This document shows, piece by piece, positions 21,213 to 31,757 of a stretch of DNA of 64,000 nucleotides. The notes beneath the pieces were generated by a model. It was not told the origin of the DNA. It saw nothing but the letters and a program-made list of their open reading frames with translations, and made no database searches. A program made the position numbers and the translations under genes. Source of the DNA: Polyangiaceae bacterium (GTDB lineage Bacteria; Myxococcota_A; Polyangia; Polyangiales; Polyangiaceae); contig JANXOF010000061.1 of assembly GCA_025353725.1 (NCBI GenBank), positions 124,001-188,000 of the forward strand, read 5' to 3'. Positions within the stretch are counted from its first letter, which is position 1. Each line of letters starts with the position of its first letter.

Positions 21213-23426
21213 ATGGAGGACCTGCGCGCCCGAACGACACTCTTTTGCGGGATCATCGCGTTTGCGATTGCCCTTTCAATGCTCCTTCGAGGGCGGCGGA
21301 GACAGCATTGGCTCTTCGCCGCGTTCTCGACGTGCGTAGCTTTTTGGTACGTCAGCCAGTCGCTTACCGACCTCATGAAAGATGTTGGTTTCGAGCGCGT
21401 TACGGCCGTCCTCACGGTCCTCTTGCCGCAGTTTGCGGTGCATGTCTTCAATTCCATCGCGCCTTCGATCTCGCACGTGCCGCTCGAAGCAGGCGAAGCG
21501 CATGGCGCGACGGTGCCGTCGAGGCTCCCGAAAATCGCGACCGCCCTTGCGTTGCCGATGCTTGCGGTCGCTGTTTCACCCTACCAACAGGCTGCGCCGT
21601 GGGTCCGGGCGCTCGTCCTTGGTGCGGTTTATTCGTACGTTTTTGGCTTGCTCGCTGCCGCACTTATCGCGCTGTGGCTCCGGGGGCAAAAGAGCGCCTC
21701 ACGCGCCGTTCGCGATCGCGTTCGCTTCCTCGCCTCCGTCGGAGCGCTCGCGATGACGTTCACGCTCGGCGACTTCGTTTCGTTCCTCGGCGTGTATCTA
21801 CCGCCGATTGGCGCCGTTCTCGCTGTCGTGTTTCTCTTCGTCCTCGCAGAGTCGCTGACACGGCGGCGTCTGGCGGATCTCTACGAACTGTCGGGACGCC
21901 TGCTCGTTTCGACGGCGCTCGCGTTCTCGCTCGCGGGTATTTTCTACGTGTTTATCACGTACATCGGCCGTTTCGGCGCGATGTACCTAAACGCCGTGCT
22001 GGCGGCAATCGTCTTCTTGGTTCTCTTCAAGCCGCTCGAACACGAGGTCGAGACTCGCATTCACCGGTTCTTTTTCCGCGAGCGTTATGACCTTGAAACG
22101 AGCGTGGTGGAGCTCCGTCGGCGCCTTGCTCACACGCTCGAAAACGACGACATGATTCAAGTCGTACTCGCGGGACTCGAGCGCTCTCGGCGCGTGACTT
22201 CGTGCGTTATCTACTTGCGCGATCTCGACGATAGTGGGTTCGATATCGCAGGATCCATCGGGGCCGACCCTCCTGCGAGGGTTGATTCACTCGCGATGCG
22301 TCCGCTTCTGGAGCGACTAGGTATGTCTCTCTCTCTCGAGGAGCTCGCGCGTGATGGCGCGCGTGAAACGGGTCCTTCTGCGCGTGAGGGGCTTGCGCCG
22401 ACGATGACGGCCATCGAGGCCCTAGGCCCCTTTCGCCGATCGGTTATCCTTGCGATCCGCGGTGATTCGGAGGAGCTCGTGGGTTTGATGTGCGTCGCAG
22501 ACGATAGAGTTCGCGACGCGTTCACCATCGAAGAGATAGCGCTCCTCGAGACCGTCGCAGCACAGATGGGCGTCGCCCTGGCGAACAGTCGCATTTACGC
22601 AAGAATGAAAGAGCGTGATCGCTTGGCGGCGCTCGGCTCGATGGCGGCCGGTCTGGCGCACGAAGTCAAAAATCCGCTTGGGGCCATCAAAGGCGCGGCG
22701 CAACTTCTCGAGGAGCTTGGCGTCGGCGCGACGGACGGTGACCCTCAAATCGAGGAGTTTCTCGGTATTATCTTGGAAGAAACGGATCGCCTAAATCGCG
22801 TTGTCGCTAGCTTTCTCGATTACGCGCGTCCGCACGCAGGGAATCCAGTCCCCGTCGATGTAAACGGCGCCGTTCGTCGAACAGTGCAAATCCTTGCGAG
22901 TCAGCAGGCGGAGGGCGTCGAGGTCAACCTCGAGCTCTCGAACACGCTCCCTCGCGCATGCATTGATCCTGAAAAACTGCGTCAGGTTCTCCTCAACCTC
23001 GTGCACAACGCGATTCACGCGATGGATGGTCGCGGCTGTGTCACCGTCGCGACGACGCAGCGCCGCACCACGCGTGGCACGTGGGCTCCTCAACCAAGCG
23101 AGCGTTCGAGCTCTGTCTTTACCGACGACGCTGGCGCCGAAGTGGTCGAGATTTCCGTGCACGATACCGGACCCGGAATTAGCCAAAAAGTACTCAAAAA
23201 TCTATTCGTTCCGTTCTTCACGACGAAGGAAAAAGGAACAGGTCTTGGACTCGCGATAAGTCAGAGTATCGTCCAAAATGCTGGCGGCAGCATCTACGTC
23301 CAGAGCCAAACGGGAGCCGGCACGAAGTTCGTCATTTCGCTGCCTGCGGCAGCGGAGCCGCCGCAAGCGACCTCGCCCACGCCTATTCTCGAAGGCGCTC
23401 ATGTGGAGCAGCCCGCTGCCGTTTAG
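21213..23426 (+). CDS. Membrane sensor histidine kinase (multi-TM, GAF-like, HisKA, HATPase)
   Basis: MEDLRARTTLFCGI... multi-TM N-terminus; 'AALGSMAAGLAHEVKNPLGAIKGAAQLLEE' H-box; 'DPEKLRQVLLNLVHNAIHAM' N-box; 'GTGLGLAISQSIVQNAGGSI' G-box. Confidence 0.93.
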   Translation: MEDLRARTTLFCGIIAFAIALSMLLRGRRRQHWLFAAFSTCVAFWYVSQSLTDLMKDVGFERVTAVLTVLLPQFAVHVFNSIAPSISHVPLEAGEAHGATVPSRLPKIATALALPMLAVAVSPYQQAAPWVRALVLGAVYSYVFGLLAAALIALWLRGQKSASRAVRDRVRFLASVGALAMTFTLGDFVSFLGVYLPPIGAVLAVVFLFVLAESLTRRRLADLYELSGRLLVSTALAFSLAGIFYVFITYIGRFGAMYLNAVLAAIVFLVLFKPLEHEVETRIHRFFFRERYDLETSVVELRRRLAHTLENDDMIQVVLAGLERSRRVTSCVIYLRDLDDSGFDIAGSIGADPPARVDSLAMRPLLERLGMSLSLEELARDGARETGPSAREGLAPTMTAIEALGPFRRSVILAIRGDSEELVGLMCVADDRVRDAFTIEEIALLETVAAQMGVALANSRIYARMKERDRLAALGSMAAGLAHEVKNPLGAIKGAAQLLEELGVGATDGDPQIEEFLGIILEETDRLNRVVASFLDYARPHAGNPVPVDVNGAVRRTVQILASQQAEGVEVNLELSNTLPRACIDPEKLRQVLLNLVHNAIHAMDGRGCVTVATTQRRTTRGTWAPQPSERSSSVFTDDAGAEVVEISVHDTGPGISQKVLKNLFVPFFTTKEKGTGLGLAISQSIVQNAGGSIYVQSQTGAGTKFVISLPAAAEPPQATSPTPILEGAHVEQPAAV

Positions 23427-23607
23427 TAAGAACGAGGCGAGGCGCCCGAGCGTCGCGTACTAACCGAGCGCGGGAGATCGAATCTGTAAGGGGAACGGCG
23501 TCAGTCTGCCCGTTTGGCCTGAGCACGGACGTGCTCCTTGCGCACGTAGCGAGTCCGACCTGCCTCTGAATGCGCTGGACGGCTGCCCTTGCACTCGGTG
23601 GTAGGCT

Positions 23608-24543
23608 TTGCGCATGGCAATGGACCGCCTGAGGCATGTTGCGAACCTTTGGAATTGGCTACCGGCGTTTCGAGTGGTTGCGGAATACGAAAGTATTCAA
23701 AAAGCGGCGGGGGTGCTGAATGTCAGTGCGTCGGCTCTTTCTCGAACGGTGCGGTTGCTCGAGGAAGCCGCAGGCGAGCTACTTTTTGTACGGAGTGCGC
23801 CAGGGCTTACGCTGACGAGGTTTGGCGTTGAGTTGCTCGAAGCGACGCGCGATGCGATGCGTCGTATCGATGACGTTGTCGCGAGAGACGACCCGAAGCG
23901 CGAAGATATGCGTGCGTTTGTCGCCGCATCCAACAGCCCGACGCTGACGCGTCTCCTTGAACGGGGCCTTTGCACCATCGTTGGCGGCTTTGAACGAACG
24001 GCTTATCGGACGACCTCCGTGGACGGCGACGATGCTGTGGCGGAGTTGCTGAGAGGAAACCTCGACTTCGCGCTTGTCGAGAGGGTTCCCGACTCCGAAT
24101 GGCTTGCTACGATTTCGCACGAATATGTCGGCGAATTGACTTTTGCGGTCTTCGCCCCGGAATCGCACGCGATGGCAAACGAGTCGGGGTACGGAAGTTC
24201 GGCTTCTGCCGCCGAAGTCGCCGCGGCGCCGCTCGTGACCGTAGCGTCGGATTCCGCGAGCGATAGGACACTCAATGTGCTTGCGAGCGTCGCATCGCTG
24301 GAGGGCGTGGAGACGCTTGCCCAGCGAGGCCCGTTTCTCGCTCTGCTTCCGACGGCGCTTGCCTCGCGCGGGTTTCGGCAGGTCGCGCCATCCACGCGTC
24401 AACTCGGGATCGTAGCCCTCTATCGAAAGCCTTTAGAGGGCGGCTCGTTCGCGATTGTGGGCGCCTTGCTCCAGGCGATCCGAGCGGTGCTCGTCTCCTC
24501 TTCACCGTTTGGCGTGCCACCCGACGGCCTCGAAGGGGGCTAG
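23608..24543 (+). CDS. LysR-family transcriptional regulator
   Basis: N-terminal HTH 'AFRVVAEYESIQKAAGVLNVSASALSRTVRLLEEAAGELLFVRSAPGLTLTRFG'. Confidence 0.85.
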   Translation: MRMAMDRLRHVANLWNWLPAFRVVAEYESIQKAAGVLNVSASALSRTVRLLEEAAGELLFVRSAPGLTLTRFGVELLEATRDAMRRIDDVVARDDPKREDMRAFVAASNSPTLTRLLERGLCTIVGGFERTAYRTTSVDGDDAVAELLRGNLDFALVERVPDSEWLATISHEYVGELTFAVFAPESHAMANESGYGSSASAAEVAAAPLVTVASDSASDRTLNVLASVASLEGVETLAQRGPFLALLPTALASRGFRQVAPSTRQLGIVALYRKPLEGGSFAIVGALLQAIRAVLVSSSPFGVPPDGLEGG

Positions 24544-24597
24544 CGAGTTTTTGCGCTCGACCTTTGCCCACGGCCAGTCGAGAGAAAACGTAGGCTT

Positions 24598-25365
24598 ATG
24601 AGCGCAACGTTGCCGCACGAGTTGAGCGAGATCTCGCCCACAAACGTACCTAAAGTCGTTTCCGGTCACTTGGAGACGGGCTCTGCTCCCGAACGACACC
24701 CACGTGTTCCGCTGGCGTTTCACCGATTGGCCCCGGCCGAAATGGTAGCTCGTGCCTCCGCGTACGCCGATGCGATCGTGAACCGACGAAGCGTTCGCGA
24801 TTTTTCGACCGAATCTTTCCCTCTTGAGATCCTCGACCACGCGATTCGCGCGGCCTCCAGCGCTCCTTCGGGCGCACACCAACAGCCGTGGACGTTCGTC
24901 GTCGTTAGCGAGCAACGCGTTAAAAGACGCATTCGCGACGCCGCGGAGGTGGAGGAGCGAAAAAGCTGGGAGGGACGTATGCCTCCTGACTGGGTAGATG
25001 CGATTAAGCCGCTTGGGCTTAGTTGGCAAAAGCCGCACCTCACAGACGCGCCCGCGCTTATCGTCGTGTTCGCCCAGCCCTGGCGTATGGTCGACAGCGC
25101 CGACGGGTCGCCACGAAGGCAGAAACACTACTACGTTGACGAATCCGTTGGAATTGCAGTTGGCCTGATGCTTTCTGCGCTTCATCTCGCCGGTCTCGCG
25201 ACGTTGACACACACTCCGAGTCCGATGGCTTTTCTACGCGACATCCTCGGGAGGCCAGCGCATGAGCGAGCGTTCGTCGTTGTCCCGGTGGGATACCCTG
25301 CATTCGGGGCCAACGTCCCCGACCTTCAGAGAAAATCGCTCAATCAGGTCCGCATTCTCCGGTAG
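24598..25365 (+). CDS. Nitroreductase-family protein
   Basis: 'IVNRRSVRDFSTESFPLEILDHAIRAASSAPSGAHQQPWTFVVV' FMN-binding pattern. Confidence 0.88.
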   Translation: MSATLPHELSEISPTNVPKVVSGHLETGSAPERHPRVPLAFHRLAPAEMVARASAYADAIVNRRSVRDFSTESFPLEILDHAIRAASSAPSGAHQQPWTFVVVSEQRVKRRIRDAAEVEERKSWEGRMPPDWVDAIKPLGLSWQKPHLTDAPALIVVFAQPWRMVDSADGSPRRQKHYYVDESVGIAVGLMLSALHLAGLATLTHTPSPMAFLRDILGRPAHERAFVVVPVGYPAFGANVPDLQRKSLNQVRILR

Positions 25366-25608
25366 CAAGTTGCAAGCGAGCTGCCGGGGGCGATGCACGC
25401 TGATTCAATTGGTTTTTCCGTAACGGGAAAGCGAATACCGCCACGTCAGGGAGCGGACTGCCTTGCGCCTGAATCGACCGAGAAAGCGCAGACGCTCGTG
25501 GAGCACGCCCCGCCGGCAGGCGTTACCGCGAGATGGGTTACCTCGCCGTAGGCCTAGCGCTCGGTTAGGGGTATGAGTTAGTGACCGCTCTTGCGGGTCT
25601 GAGGGGCC

Positions 25609-28600
25609 TTGGCGTACGAACTTGACGAAACCAGGGGGTTGGAGAACAACACGGCGGCGCCGCGTGGGCGAGTCGGGGGTTTGTTTGCCGCTGGCGGCAG
25701 ATTCCGGTGCGTGTCTTCTCTCGGTCGCGGGGGGATGGGGACCGTCTGGGAAGTCGAGGACCGAGAGCGGCCTGGCTTGCGTCTGGCGTTGAAGGAGCTC
25801 ACTCACGTGACCCCCGCGGGGGTCCTTCTTTTCAAAGAAGAGTTCCGCGCGCTCCGTGACCTACGCCACCCAAATGTTGTCGAGCTCGACGAGCTCATCG
25901 AATGTGCGGGGGAATGGTATCTCACCATGGAGCTTATTGAAGGTACATCGTTCGACCGCTACGTCGCGACGGCGGCTTTTCCAGGCATTCCGAGGGACGA
26001 ACCCGAAGCGTTGCTGTCGCGCGTCGAGCGTTCGGATCCGAAAGGACTCCTTCACACGGGGGCAAGGCCGGCGTCGCCGCCATCGGGGGTTGTGGATGCG
26101 TCGTCCACTGTGCGCCGACGCTCGGTACCGCGCGAACGCTCGAAGGGCGAGCGGCGCTTCGACGAGTCGAGGCTTCGCGCGGCGCTGGCCCAGCTCGGGC
26201 AGGGGGTCGCGGCGATGCACCGCGCCGGAATCGTTCATCGGGACCTCAAGCCTTCAAACGTGATGGTCGACAAATCTGGGCGCGTCGTCATTCTCGACTT
26301 CGGCGTCGTGGCGGACCTTGGGCGCGGTACGCAGCTCGCGGGCTACACCGTCGGCACCGTACCGTACATGTCTCCAGAGCAGGAGGACGGGAACTCGGTC
26401 ACCGGCGCGTCAGACTGGTATTCCTTCGGGGTTATCTTATTTCGTTCGCTCACGGGAGCCGCCGCGCCGTTCCCGCCCGGCTTGCATCGACTTGCGAGCC
26501 AGTCGCCGTGGTGTACCTCGTCGACGGAGGGTCTACCGCTCGACCTCGTTCAGCTCACGACATCACTCTTGCGCCTCGAGTCGCATCGGCGCCCGAGCCC
26601 GGAGGCCATTCTGTCCGTGCTCGGCGTGCGGGATACAAGCGCGACATGCGAATACCTGAGCGATGAAATCCCCTTTATCGGGCGCGTCCAGCCGCTTGCC
26701 CGCCTCCGGCGCGCAGCCGTCGACGTGAGGGTCGAGGGCATTCGAGCCTTGCTCGTTTCGGGACCTTCGGGAGTCGGAAAGAGTGCGCTAGTTCGAGCCT
26801 TTTGCCGCCAGCTCCAGGAAGCCGACGACCGTGTGCTCGTGCTCGTCGGGCGCTGCCACGAGCGTGAATCGCTGCCGTACAAAGCGTTCGACGGCGTGGT
26901 CGACGATATGGCTCGAACGCTCATTCGGGAGCGACTCACGGTGGCGGATTTGATAGGTCACGCCGGTGCAACGTCGCTCCTCCGCCTGTTTCCGTCGCTT
27001 GGAGCCGCGCAAAACGACGAAGTTGGGTCAGGCGCTAAACCGACGGAGGAAGAAGGCGTAGACGTACGTAACCGCTCTTTCGAGGCTTTGGTGTGCCTCC
27101 TTGCCGTCCTGGCGAAGACCTGGCGGGTGATCGTTACGGTCGACGACGTTCAGTGGGCGGATGCCGACAGCGTCGCGCTGCTGCGCGCGCTCACCGGTCG
27201 CCGGCCTCAGTGTGTCCTCGTGATGACGGCGCGAGAAACGCTCCAAGCGGAGTTGGTGTTAGGCGCAGTGCAGTGTGCTGTCGAACGGGTACCTTTGACC
27301 GGACTATCTCCTGCCGAGGCTCGCGAACTCGTTTCTGCCCTCGATTCGAGTGCGGCCTCGCTCGACGCGCGAGCACTCGAGGCGATCGTCAAAGAGAGCG
27401 CGGGACATCCCATGTTCATCGACGAGCTCGTGCGCCAGCGAGGAGGGCCCTCCGGCGTGGGAGGGCCTACCGAGCGGCGCCTGGACGAGGCAATTCTCGC
27501 ACGCATCGACGCGTTTCAGCCGGACACGCAAGCACTTCTTCGTCTCGTAACGATTGCCGGCCTACCGATCGCGCAAGGCGTCTTGGGCCATGCGGCCGGA
27601 TTCGATGCGGCGGCGTGCCGAAGGGCGCTAGGGGAGCTTGCCAGAGCACGACTCGTGCGGATGGCTGGAGCGCGCCACGCAGACACCGTCGAGCCGTACC
27701 ACGACCGAATCCGAGAGGCTTTGTACTCTGCACTGACGCCCGACGAGCGGAGGCAATCGCACGGGGCGCTGGCTAGGGCGCTCGAAGCGAACGGAGCCAG
27801 CGCGTCGGAACGTCTCGCGCATCACTATGAGCTTGCCGGTGAGCCCGCGCCGGCCGCCTCTCATGCTCTCACCGCCGCGCGGGCCGCCGAAAAAGTTTTT
27901 GCGTTTGAGCAGGCCGCTTCGTTGTACGAAGTCGCGGTGCGTCTCGGCGACTACGGCGCCGCATTGCGAGCCGAGATCTTCGAAGCTCGAGGGCGCGCGT
28001 TGCAGTCTGCCGGTCGCGGTCGCGGGGCCGCCGAAGCCTATGCCAGCGCGGCGGATCTCCAGGAAGGCGTGACAGCGATCGACCTCCGTCGGCAAAGCGC
28101 AGAGCAATTGCTCATGAGCGGATATGTCCGCCTCGGGAAGCGTGAAGCCGAGCATGTCCTCGTCGCGTTGGGGGATTCTCTGCCCCGCAGCGACGTTGGC
28201 GCCCTCTTTAGATTGGGATTGAGCCTTCTTCGAGTCTACTTTTCCAGTCTTCGGTTCATTCCGCGTGCGACGCCGGAGCCTTGCCCAGAGGCGATTTTTC
28301 GGATCGATACGTCGTGGTCCGTAGGGGCTGGCCTAAGCATGATCGACACAGTGGTCGGTATGCATTTTGGAATTCTCGGACTCACGCAAAGCCTGCCGCT
28401 CGGCGAGCCCTTCCGCATCGCGCGATCCGCCGCCACGACGTCGGTCGCTTGTGCGGCGATGGAACTCGGAAAGCTTGCCTTCCGGGCCAAAAACCTCGCA
28501 TCGGAGGCGGCGGGTATCCATGGTTCCGAGCGCGCTCGTTGCTATCAAGAGATTGCGACGATGACGTACTCGTTTTTTTGCGAACAGAGGTGGACGCTTT

Positions 28601-29475
28601 CGGAGCAATCCGCCCGATCAGCTATTGAAACCTGGCGGCAAGCCGGCATGGGGCAAGGGTTCGAGTTCGACTTTACGACTCAGTTTGCGACGTGGTGCCT
28701 CGCCATGCGCGGTGACGTAGGAGCGCTCCGCCACGAGGTTGGCGGTCTGGTTCGAGACGCCGAGCAAGCGGGCAATCGCTTTTTGGAAGTCAGTCTGCGT
28801 GCCTTTCATTACCAAACCTACCTCGTGGACGACGACCCTCAGGAGGCGCGCCGCAATGCGACCGAGGCGATTGCGCGGTGGCAGCAGGAGGACGACCCTA
28901 ATTCGTTCGAGCTCCCGCACTGCTGGACGACGTTGAGCCTGAAGTCCGCCTCGCTTTATGAAGGCCGTGCCGATGAGGGAGAGCGCGGCGTCGAGAGTCC
29001 GCTTGAAACGGCGCTCTGGCGCAAAATCGGGCGTTCGGTCTTATGGGTCGTCGGGTACGTCCGCGACCAAGTACGGTCGCTCCGCGGGCGGTGGGAGCTC
29101 ACCGCAGCGCTCGCGGCCCGGCGTGCCGGCCACCATACGGACGCGCGAGCGCGGCTACGGGTAAGTCGTCGCGTCGGAAGCGCCATCGCGCTCAATGCCA
29201 AGCCCGTGACCGCCGCGTGGGGCGAGATCGTACTCGCCGGAGTGGACGCCGCGGAGGGGAACGAGGAGCTCGCCGTCACCCGCCTGCGACGCGCGCGGAT
29301 CGCCTTCGTCGCCACGGAGTCGCGCCTCCATGCCGCGGCCACCAGCGCGAGGCTTGCGCGGATCGTGGGCGGCGACGAGGGGGCGACGTTCGCGGCCGAG
29401 GCCGCGGCCTATTTTACAAAAGAGAACGTTCGATCTCCAGAACGGATGACGGCGTTTTTGTTGCCGTGGCCCTAG
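25609..29475 (+). CDS. Ser/Thr protein kinase fused to AAA ATPase and TPR-like region
   Basis: Kinase 'LGRGGMGTVWEVED...HRDLKPSNVMVD...DFGVVADLG...VPYMSPEQ'; ATPase 'LLVSGPSGVGKSALVRAFCRQL...IVTVDDVQWADADSVALLRAL'. Start uncertain. Confidence 0.92.
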   Translation: MAYELDETRGLENNTAAPRGRVGGLFAAGGRFRCVSSLGRGGMGTVWEVEDRERPGLRLALKELTHVTPAGVLLFKEEFRALRDLRHPNVVELDELIECAGEWYLTMELIEGTSFDRYVATAAFPGIPRDEPEALLSRVERSDPKGLLHTGARPASPPSGVVDASSTVRRRSVPRERSKGERRFDESRLRAALAQLGQGVAAMHRAGIVHRDLKPSNVMVDKSGRVVILDFGVVADLGRGTQLAGYTVGTVPYMSPEQEDGNSVTGASDWYSFGVILFRSLTGAAAPFPPGLHRLASQSPWCTSSTEGLPLDLVQLTTSLLRLESHRRPSPEAILSVLGVRDTSATCEYLSDEIPFIGRVQPLARLRRAAVDVRVEGIRALLVSGPSGVGKSALVRAFCRQLQEADDRVLVLVGRCHERESLPYKAFDGVVDDMARTLIRERLTVADLIGHAGATSLLRLFPSLGAAQNDEVGSGAKPTEEEGVDVRNRSFEALVCLLAVLAKTWRVIVTVDDVQWADADSVALLRALTGRRPQCVLVMTARETLQAELVLGAVQCAVERVPLTGLSPAEARELVSALDSSAASLDARALEAIVKESAGHPMFIDELVRQRGGPSGVGGPTERRLDEAILARIDAFQPDTQALLRLVTIAGLPIAQGVLGHAAGFDAAACRRALGELARARLVRMAGARHADTVEPYHDRIREALYSALTPDERRQSHGALARALEANGASASERLAHHYELAGEPAPAASHALTAARAAEKVFAFEQAASLYEVAVRLGDYGAALRAEIFEARGRALQSAGRGRGAAEAYASAADLQEGVTAIDLRRQSAEQLLMSGYVRLGKREAEHVLVALGDSLPRSDVGALFRLGLSLLRVYFSSLRFIPRATPEPCPEAIFRIDTSWSVGAGLSMIDTVVGMHFGILGLTQSLPLGEPFRIARSAATTSVACAAMELGKLAFRAKNLASEAAGIHGSERARCYQEIATMTYSFFCEQRWTLSEQSARSAIETWRQAGMGQGFEFDFTTQFATWCLAMRGDVGALRHEVGGLVRDAEQAGNRFLEVSLRAFHYQTYLVDDDPQEARRNATEAIARWQQEDDPNSFELPHCWTTLSLKSASLYEGRADEGERGVESPLETALWRKIGRSVLWVVGYVRDQVRSLRGRWELTAALAARRAGHHTDARARLRVSRRVGSAIALNAKPVTAAWGEIVLAGVDAAEGNEELAVTRLRRARIAFVATESRLHAAATSARLARIVGGDEGATFAAEAAAYFTKENVRSPERMTAFLLPWP

Positions 29476-29513
29476 CCGGCACGGCCTGTGCGGCGAGTTC
29501 ATCGCTATCCTCG

Positions 29514-30113
29514 TTACTTGCATACCCACTTTCCGCGAGGCGTATTTCCTCGCGCCTCGCAGACGCACCACTTTCCTGTCGTCGTGCTCGGACAAGCCGC
29601 GCCAGGATTGTCGCAAGAGATATTGTTTACCGCGCCGGAGCACGCACCCGAGCTTGCCTGAAGAATCCCTAATTGATTTGCGAGCTTGCTCTTCGCCTCG
29701 CCAATGGTGATCGACGTCTCGGGTATCGTAGACTCGTCGTCGGAGTTAGAAAACCCTGCGTAACTACGCAGTCGCTGTTTCGCGGAACCGTCGAAAAACG
29801 AAACGCCGATATCGTAAAGCAGGTTCCCGTCGGTTACTTTTTGGTAGTCGTCGCTGACGAACGTCACGACGCTGGCACCGCCCAACGCGACGACCAGCCA
29901 AAGAAAAATTCCGCCACCTGCAACGGGTGCGACAGCCACGCCGGGCCCAATCTGAGAAGCGGCGGTATCGCTCGGCTCGGGCGAGGCCTTTTCCGTAGCG
30001 ACGTCCGAAGCACAGCCCCCGAGACTCAGCGATCCAACGCTCGTCGAGAGTGCCAGAAGGCCTAGAATCGCGTGGCGGGCGAGGCGTTTTGTCGGACGAA
30101 GTGGAGTGTTCAT
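29514..30113 (-). CDS. Putative lipoprotein with C-terminal Cys cluster
   Basis: MNTPLRPTKRLARHAILGLLALSTSVGSLSLGGCASD; C-terminal CSGAVNNISCDNPGAACPSTTTGKWCVCEARG. Confidence 0.7.
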   Translation of the reverse strand: MNTPLRPTKRLARHAILGLLALSTSVGSLSLGGCASDVATEKASPEPSDTAASQIGPGVAVAPVAGGGIFLWLVVALGGASVVTFVSDDYQKVTDGNLLYDIGVSFFDGSAKQRLRSYAGFSNSDDESTIPETSITIGEAKSKLANQLGILQASSGACSGAVNNISCDNPGAACPSTTTGKWCVCEARGNTPRGKWVCK

Positions 30114-30308
30114 GCAAGCCATCACAGCAACAAGCATACCGTGTGCGAGATTATGCTTTTTGCCCGCTTTGAGCGCCTACCTGCCGGCGCTCTGGTGTCA
30201 CCTCGCCCCAGTCCTCCACACTTCTGATCCACGCTCAGGAGTCTGACCACCGGAGATGACCTCTAGGCTGGCGCAAGCGCCGCTGTTCGCCGCATGGCGA
30301 GGAGGCGC

Positions 30309-30886
30309 TCACGCGACGTGTGCCACTGCCATTTTGCCGTAGCGTACGGCGACGCCCGCGGTCCTTAGAACTCCCCGCCAAGTGCGAGACCCAGCCCTTG
30401 CGGGGCGACATGCCATTTCACCATCGCTGAGTTCGGCGAGTGGGGCTCCCGGTGGCGTTGGTAATGGCACCCGAGGAACTCCGAGGCCGATCCTAACGTC
30501 GCTCACTGATTGAGCGAAAAGCTGAGTCTTCCGGTGAGGAGCACGAAGTGCGGTGCGAATGCCCTCGTCAAACAGTACTCCGCCCGAGTGACGATTCCCG
30601 TCGATCGATGCGACGAACACCATCATGAGCGTCGTCGCGGGGCAAGGCCGGTGACAGCGCCGGCTCCTGCTCCGAACCTTCGGTACGAAGAGCGACAAAG
30701 GAGAGGCTTTCGCTCGTTGGGTGCTTGGTGAGTTCGCGCTTGCTGGGCGGATACGACGGTCTTCGGGTCTCCGCCCTGCGGCTCGCTTGCCTCGCTGGCA
30801 CTTGCCGTTCGAGGCACCGCGAGAAACACGAACGCGAGGGCGCTCACCGACGCGGTCCGACGCTGAATCCGGCAGACCGTATTCAT
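30309..30886 (-). pseudogene. Probable decayed exported-protein gene
   Basis: Signal peptide MNTVCRIQRRTASVSALAFVFLAVPRTASASEASEP in one frame. Plausible continuation 'RFGAGAGAVTGLAP | ATTLMMVFVASIDGNRHSGGVLFDEG' requires a frame change. Confidence 0.4.
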
Positions 30887-30971
30887 CGCAGCTCACAACG
30901 TAACAGACCGAGCGCGAGGTATTCGTGGATTGGCGAGACGCAGGTCGCGCGCTCTCGCCAGCCCTATCTGC

Positions 30972-31757
30972 TCAAGGATATTCGACGAGAAAGCGCTCAA
31001 TAAAGACGCGATAGGCGTCGACGCGAGTGCTGTTCGCTGGCCCGATGCAGAATGCGATGCCGAACGAGTTGACGCCGATAAGGGTCTCCACTCCGTTGAC
31101 CTGCGCGAGGACCGGGCCGCCCGAGTCGCCGCTACAAATCGTCTTACCGAAGAAATTACCCGTTTGAAGCAGTGTCGGGTCAAAGCTGTTCAGCTTCACC
31201 ATCGCCTCACGTTTCACGCCCGCGCCTTTTTGCCCGAAGCCGTCGTTCAGGCCGTAGCCTACGAGGTGTATATCGGCTCCTGTGAGGCTATCGGCGAGGG
31301 GCTCGAGGTTGATAGGCATCGGTGTGATGTCCGTGATCGCCTCTTCGAGAATCGCTATTCCGATATCGTGTCCTTCTTGGGGCGCCTTCTCGTTGAACGC
31401 CTCGTCCCATCGAACGGCCGTTACGTTGACCACGCGAGGCCGATTGTTGGCGTCGTTCAGGTCGCTACCGATGAGTGCTTTGAACTCCGCGCCCTCGCCA
31501 ACGGTGGCCGTAGCTACGCAGTGTGCCGCCGTGACAAGGACGCGTGGCGCGATAAGCGTCGTTGTGCACAGCGCACCACTGTCAGCACCCGGCTTTCGCG
31601 CGTAAAGCGCCATCACCGAGGGCGTTCCCGCCGTTGCGGTGCCGCCGATAATCGGCGAGCGGCTCACGCCGACGGTCTCCTCGGCTACCGGTGACGCACA
31701 TGCTGCAACTCCTGAGAGCATCGCGACGAATCCGCAGAGCAATGCGCTATTTTGCAT
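30972..31757 (-). CDS. Trypsin-like (S1) serine protease, lipoprotein-type
   Basis: MQNSALLCGFVAMLSGVAACASP; IIGGT; 'LVTAAHC' (His), 'GHDIGIAIL' (Asp), 'CSGDSGGPVL' (Ser). Confidence 0.93.
   Translation of the reverse strand: MQNSALLCGFVAMLSGVAACASPVAEETVGVSRSPIIGGTATAGTPSVMALYARKPGADSGALCTTTLIAPRVLVTAAHCVATATVGEGAEFKALIGSDLNDANNRPRVVNVTAVRWDEAFNEKAPQEGHDIGIAILEEAITDITPMPINLEPLADSLTGADIHLVGYGLNDGFGQKGAGVKREAMVKLNSFDPTLLQTGNFFGKTICSGDSGGPVLAQVNGVETLIGVNSFGIAFCIGPANSTRVDAYRVFIERFLVEYP

Noticed and set aside
22324-22340. Short CT run (gtctctctctctcg) in the histidine kinase as a phase-variable tract
   Set aside because: Only a few units and in frame with conserved coding; no frame change across it.
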